Below, one piece after another: positions 33,479-46,136 of a stretch of 64,000 nucleotides of DNA. The DNA lies in contig NC_084924.1 in the NCBI RefSeq assembly GCF_958298935.1, positions 15,225,819 to 15,289,818 on the forward strand, read 5' to 3'. The stretch's first letter is position 1; each line of letters begins with the position of its first letter. The DNA is from Phragmites australis. Its lineage: Eukaryota; Streptophyta; Magnoliopsida; Poales; Poaceae. The position numbers and the translations under genes were made by a program. The notes beneath the pieces were generated by a model. That model was not told the origin of the DNA and did no database searches. It was given only the letters and a program-made list of their open reading frames with translations.

Positions 33479-36400
33479 TGTCACACCCGGTTTTAATGGA
33501 CAAAACCAGATGCGGCTTATGTGTGCTCAGGATGTTCAACACACATAAGGACGTCACAGGTAAAGTAACAAAAGCAATACTTTTATTAAATAAATGTTAA
33601 ACTCTTACAGCAAGTGACATATATTGTCTTCTATGAATATATCTGCAGCGGAACAGAAAGCATTGGCGACCAAGACTCCACAGGCATCGACTGGAAGATA
33701 CGCTCCTTAGAACACCAGGTCGTCGTCTTGGAAATCCTCAAAGTCTTCCACTGAGCAGCATATGTTTTTAGTAGGAGAAAGCAAGGGTGAGCACATAATG
33801 TACTCAGCAAGTGTGGGAAAATAATGACATGCAGGCTTATATCAAGAATAGGCTAACACAAGGTATTATTTGCGTAAATGCGAGTAATGAAAAATAACAC
33901 ATTTGGACTCAAAAAGCATTAGACATATATTAAATGAATGTAACCCAACAATCCATCAACTAGCATGCAAGGCTCCCCACCCTGCATATCACATCTGTCT
34001 TGTGCTCCCCGCACTAAGACCAAGACCACAACATCTAGTACTCCCTGTACCAGAATCAAAACCAAACCACCATCTAATCATGTGAGGATCCAAGTCTCTC
34101 ATATCCGTGAGCACGGCTGTTATAACCGTTTTACACTCTGCAGAGGTTGTCCAACTTTACCCACGAGTCAGTGAATTCCATGTTGCCGTGTTTGCAAGAC
34201 ACTTAACACACGCCAGTGGTGTGCCGCCAAGAATCACTGTATGACACTTTCCACTAACCAGAGACTAATCCAATGCATGTCTGCCCACTAGGTTTCACCG
34301 CCAGGCTTTACGCGAGCAGCAGCTCCTACCCAGAAGCCCCCTTTTGTGCTGACCCAACGCACACTGGACAGACTCTAATTAGTATGTCACACTTTACCCA
34401 TATCAGCCTCGTGGTTGGTACGTTACTTTTTGGGTTGTCGCTCCACGAACCGGTCCTTACTTAGGTTACTTGAGCAAAGACTAATCCAATGTCATAACCA
34501 TGACAACCATCACCAACATCCCTATGCTCAAGGCCTAAGGTTCCATGTTGCTAAAACATTATCATATTAATCATCATTACTGCATATGTTCTTTAGTCAA
34601 AATTATGACACTTCCCAATATCCCAAAAGCAAGGCTAAGCAATCTACCCATAAAAGACTACTAACCATAAACCATCTAGGTTCCAAGGGATGATAAGGGA
34701 AAATCTAGGGAAAACCCTAACATAGGTGACTACCCATCATAATCACAGACACTGCATGCAATTTTGTAAAACAAAACATTTAAAAACATAGGTTCAAGAT
34801 GATCAAGGACACTTGCCTTCTCCTTGCTGCTGCTCAGTGTATTCTTGCTCCTGGTCTTGATGTTCTTCAAATTGATCCGGGACGTTGTCGGCTAATCGCA
34901 CAATTACCGGCAAACAAGCAAACAAGATACACTAAGAACAAAGCATAAAGCAAAAGAACAACGAGATAAAAACTTGCTAACAAGAAAGAGCACTGAAAAA
35001 CGAATCCATCGACGCAAGAATCGCTTAAATCGGAGTTACGATGGAAAAGTTAGGGCTAAAACAAGTCTAGGGTTAAATCTGGAAAAAGAAAAAGGACTTA
35101 AATTGAATTATCAGAAAGTCCAGGGACCTTTTTGTAAAAATAGAGGGACCAAAATGTAATTGTGGAAAGTATAGGGACCTAAGTGTAAAAAGACAGGGCT
35201 CTTTTGTTATTTCAGAAAAGTTCAGGGGCTAAATTGCAAAATTTACCAATTAAAGGATTTATCAGGAATTATTTTCAGATTGAAAAACCTCCTTTATGAC
35301 GTGGCTGTTGGACACATAGGCAAAAGGGATGAGTTGGCAGCTGAGGTGGCAGGGTGACGGGGCAATACGGCTGACTGGTTTAAAGAGTAAACACATGGCG
35401 CTACGCTACTGGTTGCTGAAGGGGTACGATTTAGATCTAATCTCGATCGTTGAGGACAGATCCGACGGCACGGGGAAGATCAGGCGACCGGAGGGGAAGG
35501 ACAGGGCGGCGCCGAGGGGTTCACGGTGGCGCACGGCTGGACATCTCGCCGGAATCGGCTAGGGTTCGCCGGCGATGACGATGAGCGGCGCAAAACGTTC
35601 AGGGAAGCGCGGGGAATCCGTTTTGGGGCTTACCTCGGGCTTGGCGGCACAGGAAAGCGATTGACGACGGAAGGGGCGGCGGCTACCTCGGAAACTCGTC
35701 GTTGAGCGTGCTCCGGCGACGCAGGGGCCAAGGCGACGACGGGAAAAGCTTCAGCAAGGGCAGGCGCGTGCAATGGTGGGCTTGGGTTGCGTGGTTTGGC
35801 TCTGGAACGGCGTAGCGGCGAGGGCGGACGAAGCGGCGGCGATGGCGGCTCGGCGAGCTTCGAATCCGACGATTAGGGCTCGGTTTTCGGCGATTTGCAG
35901 AGGGGATGAGTTCGGGGAGGGGGCGGGCATAAATATAGGTGGCTCGGAGGTCACGAGACAGCGCAGGACTCTTAAGGCGGCATCGGCTTGTCGCTCGGAT
36001 TCGGCGGCGCAGCGGAGTCCTTCTCGGAGACGACGGATTCGACCGGCGGGCTCCACCTGGCGGCGGCACAGGGGAAAACGGAGACTGCGCAAGCGTCTTC
36101 GGCTGGCGCGCGAGAGCACGGCGCGGGTGGCTGGGCCGGAGCAGGGGCGCGGCCCCGGGCGGGAGGGAAATCCGGGCAGATGGGCCGAGCTGAGATGTTG
36201 GGCCGAAACAGCAAGAGACAGCCCGAGAGAACATTTAACCTTTATCTTTTCTATAGAATTCAAATCAAATTTCAAATTCAAAAATCCAGACAAAATCTCT
36301 TCAAATAAGTTCATCAAGAATTCAAATAAAATACTATTTGCCTAATTCAGCATGAATGCAAAATTTTCACTTATATCCTATGTCATTTTCTTTTCTTTCC

Positions 36401-36506
36401 TATAAAATAGGGTTTTCTCTCTTAAGAATAAAATAATTAAATTCATTTGAACCTTAATAACCATTAAGAAAAAAATTTGGAATTAGAGAAAAATTAGGGT
36501 GTTACA
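33479..36506 (-). mobile_element. 5' LTR of the Tekay-like element
   Basis: Same ends as 26012-29049. TATA-like ctatatttatg at 35929-35939 on the minus strand. Its inner edge (33479) joins directly to gag with no PBS or leader. Confidence 0.92.
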
Positions 36507-39500
36507 GGGAAAAGAAGAAGAGAAGAAAGCGCGAAGCCGCTCCTGTCGAACCGGCCCAGGGCCCCACCCATAGGCTGGCCCAAGAGCCCGACCGCTGGCA
36601 AGAACGCCGGGCGGCCGTCGAGAGACGGCCCGCGCCCGCGAGGGCCCCGGCACCTGCAAGGGCACCAGCTCCCACAAGAGCCCCGGCTCCCGCCTGGGCT
36701 CCTGCTCCAGCGAGGGCCCCCGCTCCCGGGGGGCCCGAGCCAGGCAAATGGTGCCCCATCCACCAGACCAGATGGCACGATCTCACGGAGTGTAGTACGG
36801 TCAAAGGCCTCGTCGAGCAGCGCCAGCGGGAGCGCGACGAGTCCCGCGGGGGAGGTGACGCTGAGGCCGCCCACGGCGACGCCGAGCTCGGCTTCCAGGA
36901 ACCCGAGCATACCGTCGCCTTCATCGACGGAGGCGCTTACACGCCTTCCTCGCGGTGTGGCATCAAGACCATGCGGCGCGAGGTGTGCTCGGCAACCCCG
37001 AGCGAAGAGGCCGCCAGGCCCCTGAAGTGGTCGGACGCTCCGATCACATTCAGCATAGCCGATCATCCCGCCAGTACTGCAGCCGTGGGGCGAGTACCCC
37101 TGGTGGTGTCCCCAACCGTCTGCAATGTCAAGGTCGGCAGAGTGCTGATCGATGGGGGTGCAGGCCTCAACCTCCTCTCCAAGGAGGCCTTCGAAAAGCT
37201 GCAGGTGTCCTCCAGGCGCCTAAAGCCGTCGCTTCCATTCTGCGGAGTGACGCCCGGGCACTCCCTGCCCCTCGGGCAGGTCGAGCTACCCGTAACTTTC
37301 GGGAGTCGGGACAACTTCCGCACGGAAAACGTCCTCTTCGACGTGGCGGAGCTCCCCCTCCCCTACAACGCCATTCTCAGGCGTCCGGCGCTCGCCAAAT
37401 TCATGATGGCCACGCATTATGCATATCTCACGGTTAAGATGCCGGGCCCAGCAGGCCCCATCTCCGTGACCGCCGACTACGGCGACGCCGTCTCCTGCGC
37501 CGAGCAGTCGTACATGGCTTCGGTCTCAGCCCAGGCCGAGGTCGAAGGCTGCACAGGGGGCCCGAGACCCTCTTCATCCAAACCCCGACTCGCCGCCGAT
37601 GCCTCTGTTCCTACGAAGGAGGTCGTGGTGGGCGAAGGCGCTTCCCAGGTCGTCCGAATCGGCGATGACCTGGGCAGCAAATAGGAAAGCGCGCTCGTCA
37701 CCTTCCTCCGGGCTAACACCGACGTGTTTGCCTGGCAACCGTCCGACATGCCCGGGATCCCTAGGGAGGTGATTGAGCACCACTTGGTTGTGCGCCCGGA
37801 CGCACGCTCGGTGAAGCAGAAAGTCCGGCGGCAGGCGCCCGAGCGCCAGGAATTCATTCGGGAGCAAGTCAGCAAGCTCCTCGACGCCGGATTTATCCGA
37901 GAAGTCCTCCACCCCGACTAGCTGGCAAATCCAGTTATTGTCCCGAAGGCCAACGGCAAGCTTCGCATGTGTGTGGATTACACCGATCTAAATAAGGCTT
38001 GCCCTAAATATCCTTTTCCCTTGCCCCGCATAGATCAAATTGTAGATGCAACTGCGGGATGTGATCTTTTATGTTTTTTAGATGCAAACTCTGGGTATCA
38101 CCAGATCCGCATGGCCGTAGAGGACGAAGAAAAAATTGCTTTTACCACCCTGGTGGGGACTTACTGTTATATGTCTATGCCTTTTGGTTTGCGCAATGCT
38201 GGGTCTTCTTTCCAGCGCGCCATTCGCATTACCCTTGATTCGCAGGTTGGCCGCAACGTCGAGGCCTACATCGACGATCTCGTGGTCAAGTCCCGAGACC
38301 GCGCCACCCTGCTCGACGACCTTGCCGAGACTTTCAACAGTCTCTGCACTACCCGCCTAAAGCTCAACCCCGAGAACTGTGTCTTCGGGGTACCCGCGGG
38401 CAAGCTCCTCGGTTTCTTGGTCTCCAGCCGAGGAATCGAGGCCAATCCAGAGAAGATCCGGGCCATCGAGCAGATGCGACCCCCGGCTCGACTCAAGGAG
38501 ATCCAGCGCCTCGCTGGCTGCATGGCGGCCCTCGGGCGCTTCATCTCCAAACTTGGAGAGCGGGGGCTCCCCCTCTTCAAGCTCCTGAAGAAGACCGGTC
38601 GTTTCGACTAGACGCCGGAGGCCGAGCAGGTCTTCCGCGATTTGAAGAAGTACCTCACCTCACCACCCGTGCTGGTGGCTCCCGCCTAAGGCGAGCCCCT
38701 GCTACTCTACGTATCGGCCACTCCTCAGGTCGTAAGCATGGTGTTGGTGGTGGAGCGCGACGAGTGCGCGGGGCCAGGTGCTGGGTCCCAGCTCCCGGCC
38801 GCCCCCGGGCAGTCCCCAGTCCTCGTGGCTCCCCCCGAGCAGGGGGTCGAGCCTGACCACTCGGTTCCTCCCGACCAGGGAGTCGAGCCCAAGCACCCGG
38901 TCAGCCCCGACCACACCGTCGTGCCTGGGGGCTGCGATAGCCCCTCGGATGAGGCTGCGGTCTGGGCCCGCTGGGTACAACGACCGGTGTACTTCGTCAG
39001 TGAAGTCCTCCGGGAGGCCAAAACAAGGTACCCCCAGGCTCAGAAGCTGCTCTACGCCGTCCTCATCGCTTACCGGAAGCTGCGCCACTACTTTCAAGTG
39101 CACAAGGTCTCGGTGGTTACCACGTATCCACTGGGACCCATCCTCCGGAATCGAGAAGGCACCGGGCGTGTTGTCAAGTGGGCAGTGGAGCTGGCGGAAT
39201 TCGACCTGCACTTTGTCAGTCGCCAGGCGATCAAAAGCCAGGCGCTCTCCGACTTCGTGGCAGAATGGACACCCATCCCCGAGGTCGTCCCAGAAGAGAT
39301 TTCTGCGTATCCTGGGCACGACGCGCCCGGGTACTGGGTCATGCACTTCGACGGTTCCCTCTCACTGAAAGGCGTGGGGGCCGGAGTGGTTCTCACCTCC
39401 CCAACGGGTGAAGAACTCCGGTACATCGTGCAGCTGCAGTTCCGCGCATCCAACAACATGGCGGAATATGAAGGTCTCATCGCCGGCCTCCGAGCCATGG

Positions 39501-41452
39501 TGGGCCTCGGGATTCATCGCCTACTGGTCAAAGGGGACTCCTAGCTGTTGATCAACCAGGTATCCAAAGAGTACCAGTGCACGGATTCTCAAATGGCGGC
39601 GTACGTGGCAGCAGTCAAGAAGCTGGAGAGGCGCTTCGATGGCCTGGAGTTGCGGTACATCCCTCGCCGCGACAACACTCTGGCCGACAAGCTCTCCCGC
39701 CTGGCCTCCTCCCATGCGCGCGTCCCTGCTGGAGTCTTTGAAGAAAGACTCACACGGTCTTCCGTCCTGCCTGCCGAACAGGACGAAGGGGAAACCTCGA
39801 ACTTAATTCAGGGGACCCCGGGGGCGCCCTCAGTGGGAAACCCCATCAGGGTGCCACCGTCCGGCGAGTACGCTGTACTTGCTGAATGTTCTCAAGATGC
39901 CTCGTGGATGGACGACATCCGAGGGTACTTGAAGGAAAAGTTCCTTCTCGGGGATGAGGCGTCTGCCGAAAGAGTTGCTCGGCAGTCCAAACGCTATGCC
40001 ATAGTAGATGGGGATCTCTACCGGCGTAGCGCAGGGGGCATCCTCCTGAAATGCATCTCCCAGGCAGAAGGCGGCGAGCTCCTCGCTGAGATCCACGAGA
40101 GCAAGTGCGGTGGCCATTCATCGTTCCGCACGCTGGTCGGGAAGGCCTTCCGGCAAGGTTTCTACTAGCCTACAGCCCTCCAGGATGCTTCCAAGCTGGT
40201 TCGGCGCTGCAGGGCGTGCCAGTTCCACGCAAAGCAGATTCACCAGCCAGCTCAGGCTCTCCACACCATCCCCCTGTCATGGCCTTTCGCGGTCTGGGGG
40301 TTGGACATTCTGTGTCCATTCCCCCGAGCAATCGGGGGCTATGAGTACCTCTACGTCGCCATCGACAAGTTTACCAAGTGGCCGGAGGCGGTCCCAGTCA
40401 TCAAGGTGACCAAGAACACGGCGCTCCAGTTTATCCGTGGCATCACCAGTCGCTTTGGTGTCCCAAACCGGATCATCACCGACAATGGCACCCAGTTCAC
40501 GAGTGCCCTGTTCGGGGACTACTGCGAAGACCTCGGCATCAAGCTCTGCTTCGCCTCCGTCGCTCATCCTCGGAGTAACGGGCAAGTTGAGCGCGCCAAC
40601 ACGGAGATACTGAGGGGCCTCAAAACCCGTACCTATGACGTGCTCGCAAAGCACGGGAAGGGATGGGTGGACGAGCAGCCCGCCGTGCTATGGGCTAATC
40701 GGACCACGCCAAGCCGCGCCACCGGGGAGACTCCGTTCTTCCTCATGTACGGCGCTGAGGCGGTCCTCCCCTCCGAGCTCACCCTAGGCTCCCCTCGGGT
40801 GCATACCTATTCTAAAGGCGAACAGGAACAACAGAGGTGTGACGACGTCGACTACTTGGAGGAGCGCCGGTGGCGCGCCGTCGTCTGAGTAGCTCGGTAC
40901 CAGCAAAGTCTGCGGCGCTACCACCAGCGCCATGTCCGGGCACGGTCCTTTGAGGTGGGGGATCTAGTTCTCCGACGCGTCCAGTCGCACGAAGGAAAGA
41001 ATAAGCTATCCCCTATGTGGGAGGGTCCCTTCACCATGATCGGGGTCCCGCGAGAAGGTTCTTTTAGGTTGGCGGCAGAAGACGGGCAACCGCTCCCCAA
41101 CCCGTGGAACATCGAGCACCTGCGCAGGTTCTACCCATAGATGGCCGTTCTCGCGGCTCAGGTCAACCAGGCCGGGGGCTTTCCCCCCCGCCCAAGCTGA
41201 CCGGGGGCTACCACTAGCTGGGTAAGTCACCCAACCTTGTAAAAATTGTCAATTCAGTATGAATGTCAATATACAGTCATGTGTCAAATTTCGTTTTTCT
41301 GGATTCCATATGTTTAATCTGTCTGGTGAGATGCTCGATTGTGCGAGAAAAGTTCGCTCTTTCTTTTTTTCCCCGCTGATAAAAGAATCCCGATCCGTAT
41401 GCGCGCGGGCAGCTGCCGCTTACTTACGTTCGATGTGGTAGGCTGTGGGGTT

Positions 41453-41636
41453 CGGTGTCGTGGCGGATCTCCGGGCACTACCGAGTCTCTGGGTGCTCTG
41501 GGTAATCCTATCGCTCGAGCTGCTCGAGTAGTCCGGAGCCCAGGCCCCAGGGGCGGGCCGTCGGTGCTCGGTCTGGTCTGTTATACCCGGGCGCCACCGA
41601 ACCGTAGGACCTCTGGGTTATGCCTCTGCCTGCACT
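41453..41636 (+). repeat. Direct repeat copy A in the Tat spacer
   Basis: Shares gtaatcctatcgctcgagc, ctcgagtagtccgga, ggggcgggc and gtcggtgctcgg in the same order with copy B, 760 bp downstream. Confidence 0.75.
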
Positions 41637-42215
41637 TGTCCGCCAGTCCGGGTATTTGAGAGGTCTCGGGTCAAAAATGAGAGCAGTCTATAACGAGTAC
41701 CGCACTAACAAAGCGCACCAAACAAGGATTTTTCTCCTTTCTCTCTTAAGTCACAGATCGACAATCAAAGCAAAGGCAGCTCGACCGCGAGGGCCTCGAT
41801 GCCTAGGTCGCTGCTCGGCCCCAAGGGTCCTCGGGTGGTCCTACCGCTTAAGAATGAGTGGTCGAGATCACCTGACCCCGGGCTCCTCGCGCGCCCCTTG
41901 ATGCTCGGGCGCCCCGGCTGAGGAAACCAAGTCCCCGGGCACCCCGACCTCGAAGCACACGCCCCTCCTGGATCGGTTGGCCGAAAGGCCGACAGCTGTC
42001 CGGTGAGTGGTTAAATTCAGACGAATTTACGTTCAATAATATTTTGTTCCCGAGTCGTCCTCAGGGGCCCTCGCATTCTAATCTGCCCGGCGAGATGGTC
42101 TCCTCGCGCACAAAACCCTACCGTGCGTCCACTTTTTCCTAGAACGACATAACGGTCCGCAGAAAGGTGCACCGTGCGTGCGGTAATGTCTGATCGAAGT
42201 CTTTCATGGTGGTCG

Positions 42216-42417
42216 TGGTGTTCGGTCCGCTTTTAAGGGCCCCAAGCACTACCGAGTCCCTGGGCGCCCGGGGTAATCCTATCGCTCGAGCCACTCGAGT
42301 AGTCCGGAACCTAGGCCTCAGGGGCGGGCTGTCGGTGCTCGGTTCGGTCCGACTTAAGCCCGGGCACCACCGAACCATGGGGACTCTTGGTCGTATTTCC
42401 GCCTGCGCGTGTCTCCG
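42216..42417 (+). repeat. Direct repeat copy B in the Tat spacer
   Basis: Second copy of the ~190-bp segment, diverged from copy A by scattered substitutions and small indels. Confidence 0.75.
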
Positions 42418-42815
42418 GTCTGCTGACTGAGTGGTCGCAAGGTGAAAAAGTGTTCACCGGTCATGGCGTGCTCCGCGCTGGATCGACCTATCTCCCGAGC
42501 AAGGAAGTTCGTGTCTTTGTCTTTTGACTTAGCCGATGTAGACTCGCGAGGGCTCGAGGGCTGAACGCGCCGAGAAGGATGATCGGGACGACTTTGTTCT
42601 CGGGGACGGAAAGGTCGGGGTCGGACCGACTAAGTACTTCCCGGGACATCAAGGCAAAACATCAGACAAAGCACTAAGTACTCGAGAATATCGGGGTTGC
42701 GAGCCCGAAGAAAAGCTTACATTATATTTACAAAGGGAATACAAGCATTTCTGAGGGATCACTCCCGTATTTACATCAAGACAAAAATAAAAGAAGAGGA
42801 AACTACTACAAAAGC

Positions 42816-45800
42816 CTAATCGGAGGCAGAGTCGGCGTCGGAGTCATCTTGGTCATCCCCGGGGGCTGGCGGCGGCGGCACTTCCCGCCTGAAGCTGGCC
42901 GCCACCTCGGCAGTGGTGCTCCGAACCGCTTCCCGAGCGGCCTCTCCCTCGGCTTCGACTACTCCTTCCCGCGCTGGCTCCAGCGGGAAGTTCGAGTCTC
43001 TGCTCCGGTAGCAGGCCAGAACGTGCTCGGCCACCGCTTGGGCCAAGCCGCGTCCTTCCCGGGCGGCAAGCTCCTGGACGGCCCAGGGCAGCGCCTCGAG
43101 GCGCTCGCAGACTTGCTGAAGTCCCAGGACGTGTCGTCCGGGGGCATCGCCCTTCTCGTCCACGATGAGTCGCCCAAGGCCGGCCCTCGCCACGGACCGC
43201 CGCATCCGCCGGAGTACGTCCTCCAACATCTACTGCAGGTTGACCCACGCGGCAAAGGCAGCCTCGAGCTTCTCCTTCGCAGCCTGCAGCTACTCCTCGA
43301 GACCCCGGCCCCCGGCCGCACCAGAAGAGCCAGCATCGGGTGCAGGGTCGGCGGCTTTCTTCGCCTGCACCACCAGTTTGGACAGAGCCCGCTCGCGGGC
43401 GGTCAGCTCCGCCTCGTGCTTAGCGTTCTGCTCCTCCCTAGTAGCGACGGCCACCACCGCCTCGGCAGCCTCACCCTCCTGGTGGGACAGCAAGTCCTCC
43501 CGAGCGCCCAGGTCCGCCGCCGTGATTTCGGTGTCGAACTCCCGGATGGCGACGTCCTCCTCCCAGCGTCGGAGGTCCCCTTCGATGATCTGCAGCTCCG
43601 CTGCCCAACGCTGGAAGTCGGCGTGAGCCCGGGTGGCCTCGCCCTCCCGATAGGTCAGGTCGGCCTCGAGGGCCTCCGCCGCCATCTCGTGGCTCGCGAC
43701 CGCCTCCTCCCGCTCCTGCGCCCGCCTCTCCCTGGCAAGGGCCTCGGCAGCATGCTGCCGCGATGCCTCGGCCAGGCGGGCGGCGTCTTCTCGCTCCCGC
43801 GCAACCTCTGCGCGGGCGCACCCCAAAACCTCCCGCTCCCGCGTGATCTCCACGCGGGTATCCTCCAAAAGCTTCTGCTCCCGAGCGGCCGCCGCGCGGG
43901 CCTCTTCCACGGCGTTTTGTTCCTCCTCGTTGGCGGCGCGCTGCGCGGCGAGGCGGGATTCGAAGGCGCGCCAGGCGACCGCAAGCTGTGCCCTCTCCAA
44001 GTCTAGCCTAGCGCGCTCCGCTTCAAGCTACTCCTCCTTCACGTCCACCGCCGCGCCCAGCCACTCGACCGCCACCTGGACGCACTCGATCGCGACTAGG
44101 AAGGGGTCGGCAGGCCGGCTGGGTGCCGATTGGGCGCTGGGTTCCCCGCGAGCCTCCTCCGGGGGGTTAGGGGGCCCTGACGGCTGCAACGACATCATCC
44201 GCCCCGGGCTCGGCACGCCCGGGGTAGGTTCGACCGGCGCCAGGCGCTCGGGCGACGGCTGCGTCCCCACCTCGGCTGCCCCGTCCACTGGCCCTGACGC
44301 GATCGCTGCTTCCAACGTACCCGACGCGGCCGCCGCTTCCGCCGTCCCCGCCTCCATCGCCGCTTCTGCCGTCCCCACCTCCATCGCCGCGTCTGCCTGC
44401 CTCGGCTCCGTCGGCCAACTTGGCTCGGGTGCTGGCGCCGGCGCCGACGCTCCTTCAACCTCGGCGGCGCCCGTGGGCGGCCTGCAGGAGACAAACGAAG
44501 ATCAAAACCGAAGCTTAGTTCGGGCGAAGCACGCCCAAGAAAGAACGAAGAATGAGACTTACATGGTCGTAGTCCCCCGGTACTGCCATTTGGCCGCCGG
44601 GAGCCTGAACTTTGGGCCCGATAATGCCGGCCCGGAGTCCTCCCTTTTTCTCTTCCGCTGGGGGCTCGGCGGGGCCGCCGCGCGTTCTCCGGGCGCCGGA
44701 TCGGGCCCCATCCGAACGAGGCGCGGCTCCAACACCGGGAATGCCGCCGCCGCTGATGGCGACGGCGGGGACTCCGGCACGGGAATGTAGAGCCGGGGGC
44801 GCTTCCCCCGGTCCTCCGGCACCGCTGCCGCTCCATCGTCGGTGGTGCCTCCTCCTTCGGTACGACGGCTGCTGCCCGCAGCGGCCCCACCGATGGCCCG
44901 CGGCTCACCGCTCGTGGCGCCCGGGCCACCAGTCTGCACCTGGCTGCTCGCGGCCCCCTCGCTGGCCGCCTCATCCAGCCTAGGGAGCTCGAGGGCCTCG
45001 GGGCTCCGGCTCCTCGGCCGGTCAACGAGCCCCTGGGCGTCGAACTCCGGCAGCCTTGCGTGGATCATTGTGCGCTCGGGGTTGGCGCAGAGAGCCATTT
45101 CCAGCCACGGAAGCTCCGCCCGTCTCGCGTCCTCCACGCCGGTCACCACCCGGATCATGCCCCTCAGCTCCGCTAGGCCTAGGTCCCAGCTTGCGCCGAT
45201 TTGGGTCTGGGTGATGTCTTCGGGCCCGGTGTAGAGCCAGCACGGTCGGGCCCGCTCCAGCAGGGGCACCAGACGGCGACCCAGGAAGTCCGCCACCACC
45301 ATCACCGAGGTCAGCCCGGCGTCGCGCAGGAATCTGATGCGCTCGAACACCAGCTCCAACCTCGCGTCCTCCAGCGGCGGCGCCTCCCACGTCGATATCT
45401 GGGGCTCCGCCGCCACTTCCGGTAGGGCAAGACGGTCATGGGCGTCGACGTCGACGAAGAACCAGTCCCGCTGCCACTCCTCCCACTTGCTTCGCAGCAC
45501 CTGGGGGATGTACCGCTCCCCCATGCTGTCTCGCAGCCGAAGATTGCAGCACCCCACGACGTCCGCCGTGGAGTACCCCCTCTTCTTCCCGGCCGGTCGC
45601 AGGACGAAGAAATGTCGAAGAAGCGTCACCAAAGGCGCCACTCCCACGAACATCTCACACAGATGCGAGAACACCGCCAGCACGACGATGGAGTTGGGGC
45701 TCAAATGCACCAACTGCACGCCGTAGGTGTCGAGGACTTGGAGGAGGATTGTCGAGAACAGCGGCACCTGTCCCACCGCCACGAAAGACGTGAATAAGAC

Positions 45801-45984
45801 GATGCGCCGCGGGGATGGTCGTCGCCGGTGGGAAGTTCGCCGGCGTCACCACCGAGGCCCCCTGCTGGCCCTCGGGGACCAGCAGCTTCCTGATTTTCTC
45901 CGCCGCCTCCACATTCTTCAAGCGAGACTCTGGCAGCACGCTGTCCGGAGTTCTGTCGCGGCGGCTTCCTCCGGCTCTCGACAT
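42816..45984 (-). pseudogene. Antisense gene of the Tat element (transposase-28/PF04195-type protein), with intron
   Basis: Minus strand, opposite to gag-pol. Exon 1 runs 45984-44563 (MSRAGGSRR...). The conserved block YGVQLVHLSPNSIVVLAVFS and the VGVAPLVTLLRHFF segment identify the plant 'putative gypsy type transposon' family PF04195. GTAAGT and a CTGCAG acceptor bound an 81-bp intron (44482-44562), and the frame stays open across it. Exon 2 (44481-42816) encodes an Ala/Glu-rich coiled coil (about 44020-43300) and an acidic tail DDQDDSDADSASD. Lesions: one frameshift near 45808 and three in-frame TAG codons (44028, 43290, 43230), each where Gln is expected. The function of such antisense genes is not established. 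Confidence 0.8.
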
Positions 45985-46136
45985 CTCGTCGGAGGGGGAG
46001 GTTGTCTGGGTAGTGGAGAGGAAGAAAGAGAAGCGCTCTGATCACCTAAGGGATTCTAAGGGCTCAGGAGCGCGAAGGAAACGAGAGCAAGATCACAAGA
46101 TGGCGTAAAGAGGGGGGCAGATCGATCCCCTCCCCC

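Larger units (their letters stand above)
26012..36506 (-). mobile_element. Full-length Tekay-like (Del) chromovirus retrotransposon
   Basis: LTRs of 3038 bp (26012-29049) and 3028 bp (33479-36506) flank a minus-strand gag-pol. The unit has an exact 5-bp duplication GGGAA (26007-26011 and 36507-36511). The first ~300 bases of the two LTRs differ at about five sites, fewer than the Tat LTRs, so it is the younger insertion. It lies inside the gag codons of the Tat element. The primer-binding site is absent. Chromodomain and long LTRs fit the Tekay/Del lineage. Confidence 0.95.
24790..41140 (+). pseudogene. gag-pol of the Tat element, split by an insertion and carrying stops
   Basis: The gag N-terminus (24790-25450) is spread over three frames. 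From about 25450 one frame runs through the gag core to 26011, resumes in frame at 36512 after the Tekay-like insertion, and continues to a natural stop at 41138-41140. Seen in order: WCPIHQ...HDLTEC zinc-like motif (36760), protease LIDGGAGLN (37146), RT with YIDD (about 38270), a first degenerate RNase H (38700-39280), a second RNase H with FDGS, AEYEGL, KGDS and DNTLAD (39345-39715), and integrase with HHCC, LDI, TDNGTQF and GQVERAN (40090-40620). A double RNase H is typical of Tat. In-frame stops lie at 37682, 37919, 38609, 38687, 39542, 40166 and 40886. No frameshift occurs after 25450. Confidence 0.92.
41141..42815 (+). other. Non-coding spacer of the Tat element between pol and the antisense gene
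   Basis: GC-rich with no domain. It contains a duplicated segment (next two entries) and the 3' end region of the antisense gene. A long spacer here is common in Tat elements. Confidence 0.6.

Noticed and set aside
43843..44790. Ala/Ser-rich plus-strand frame
   Set aside because: Antisense shadow of the spliced PF04195-type gene, which has conserved blocks and consistent splice phase.
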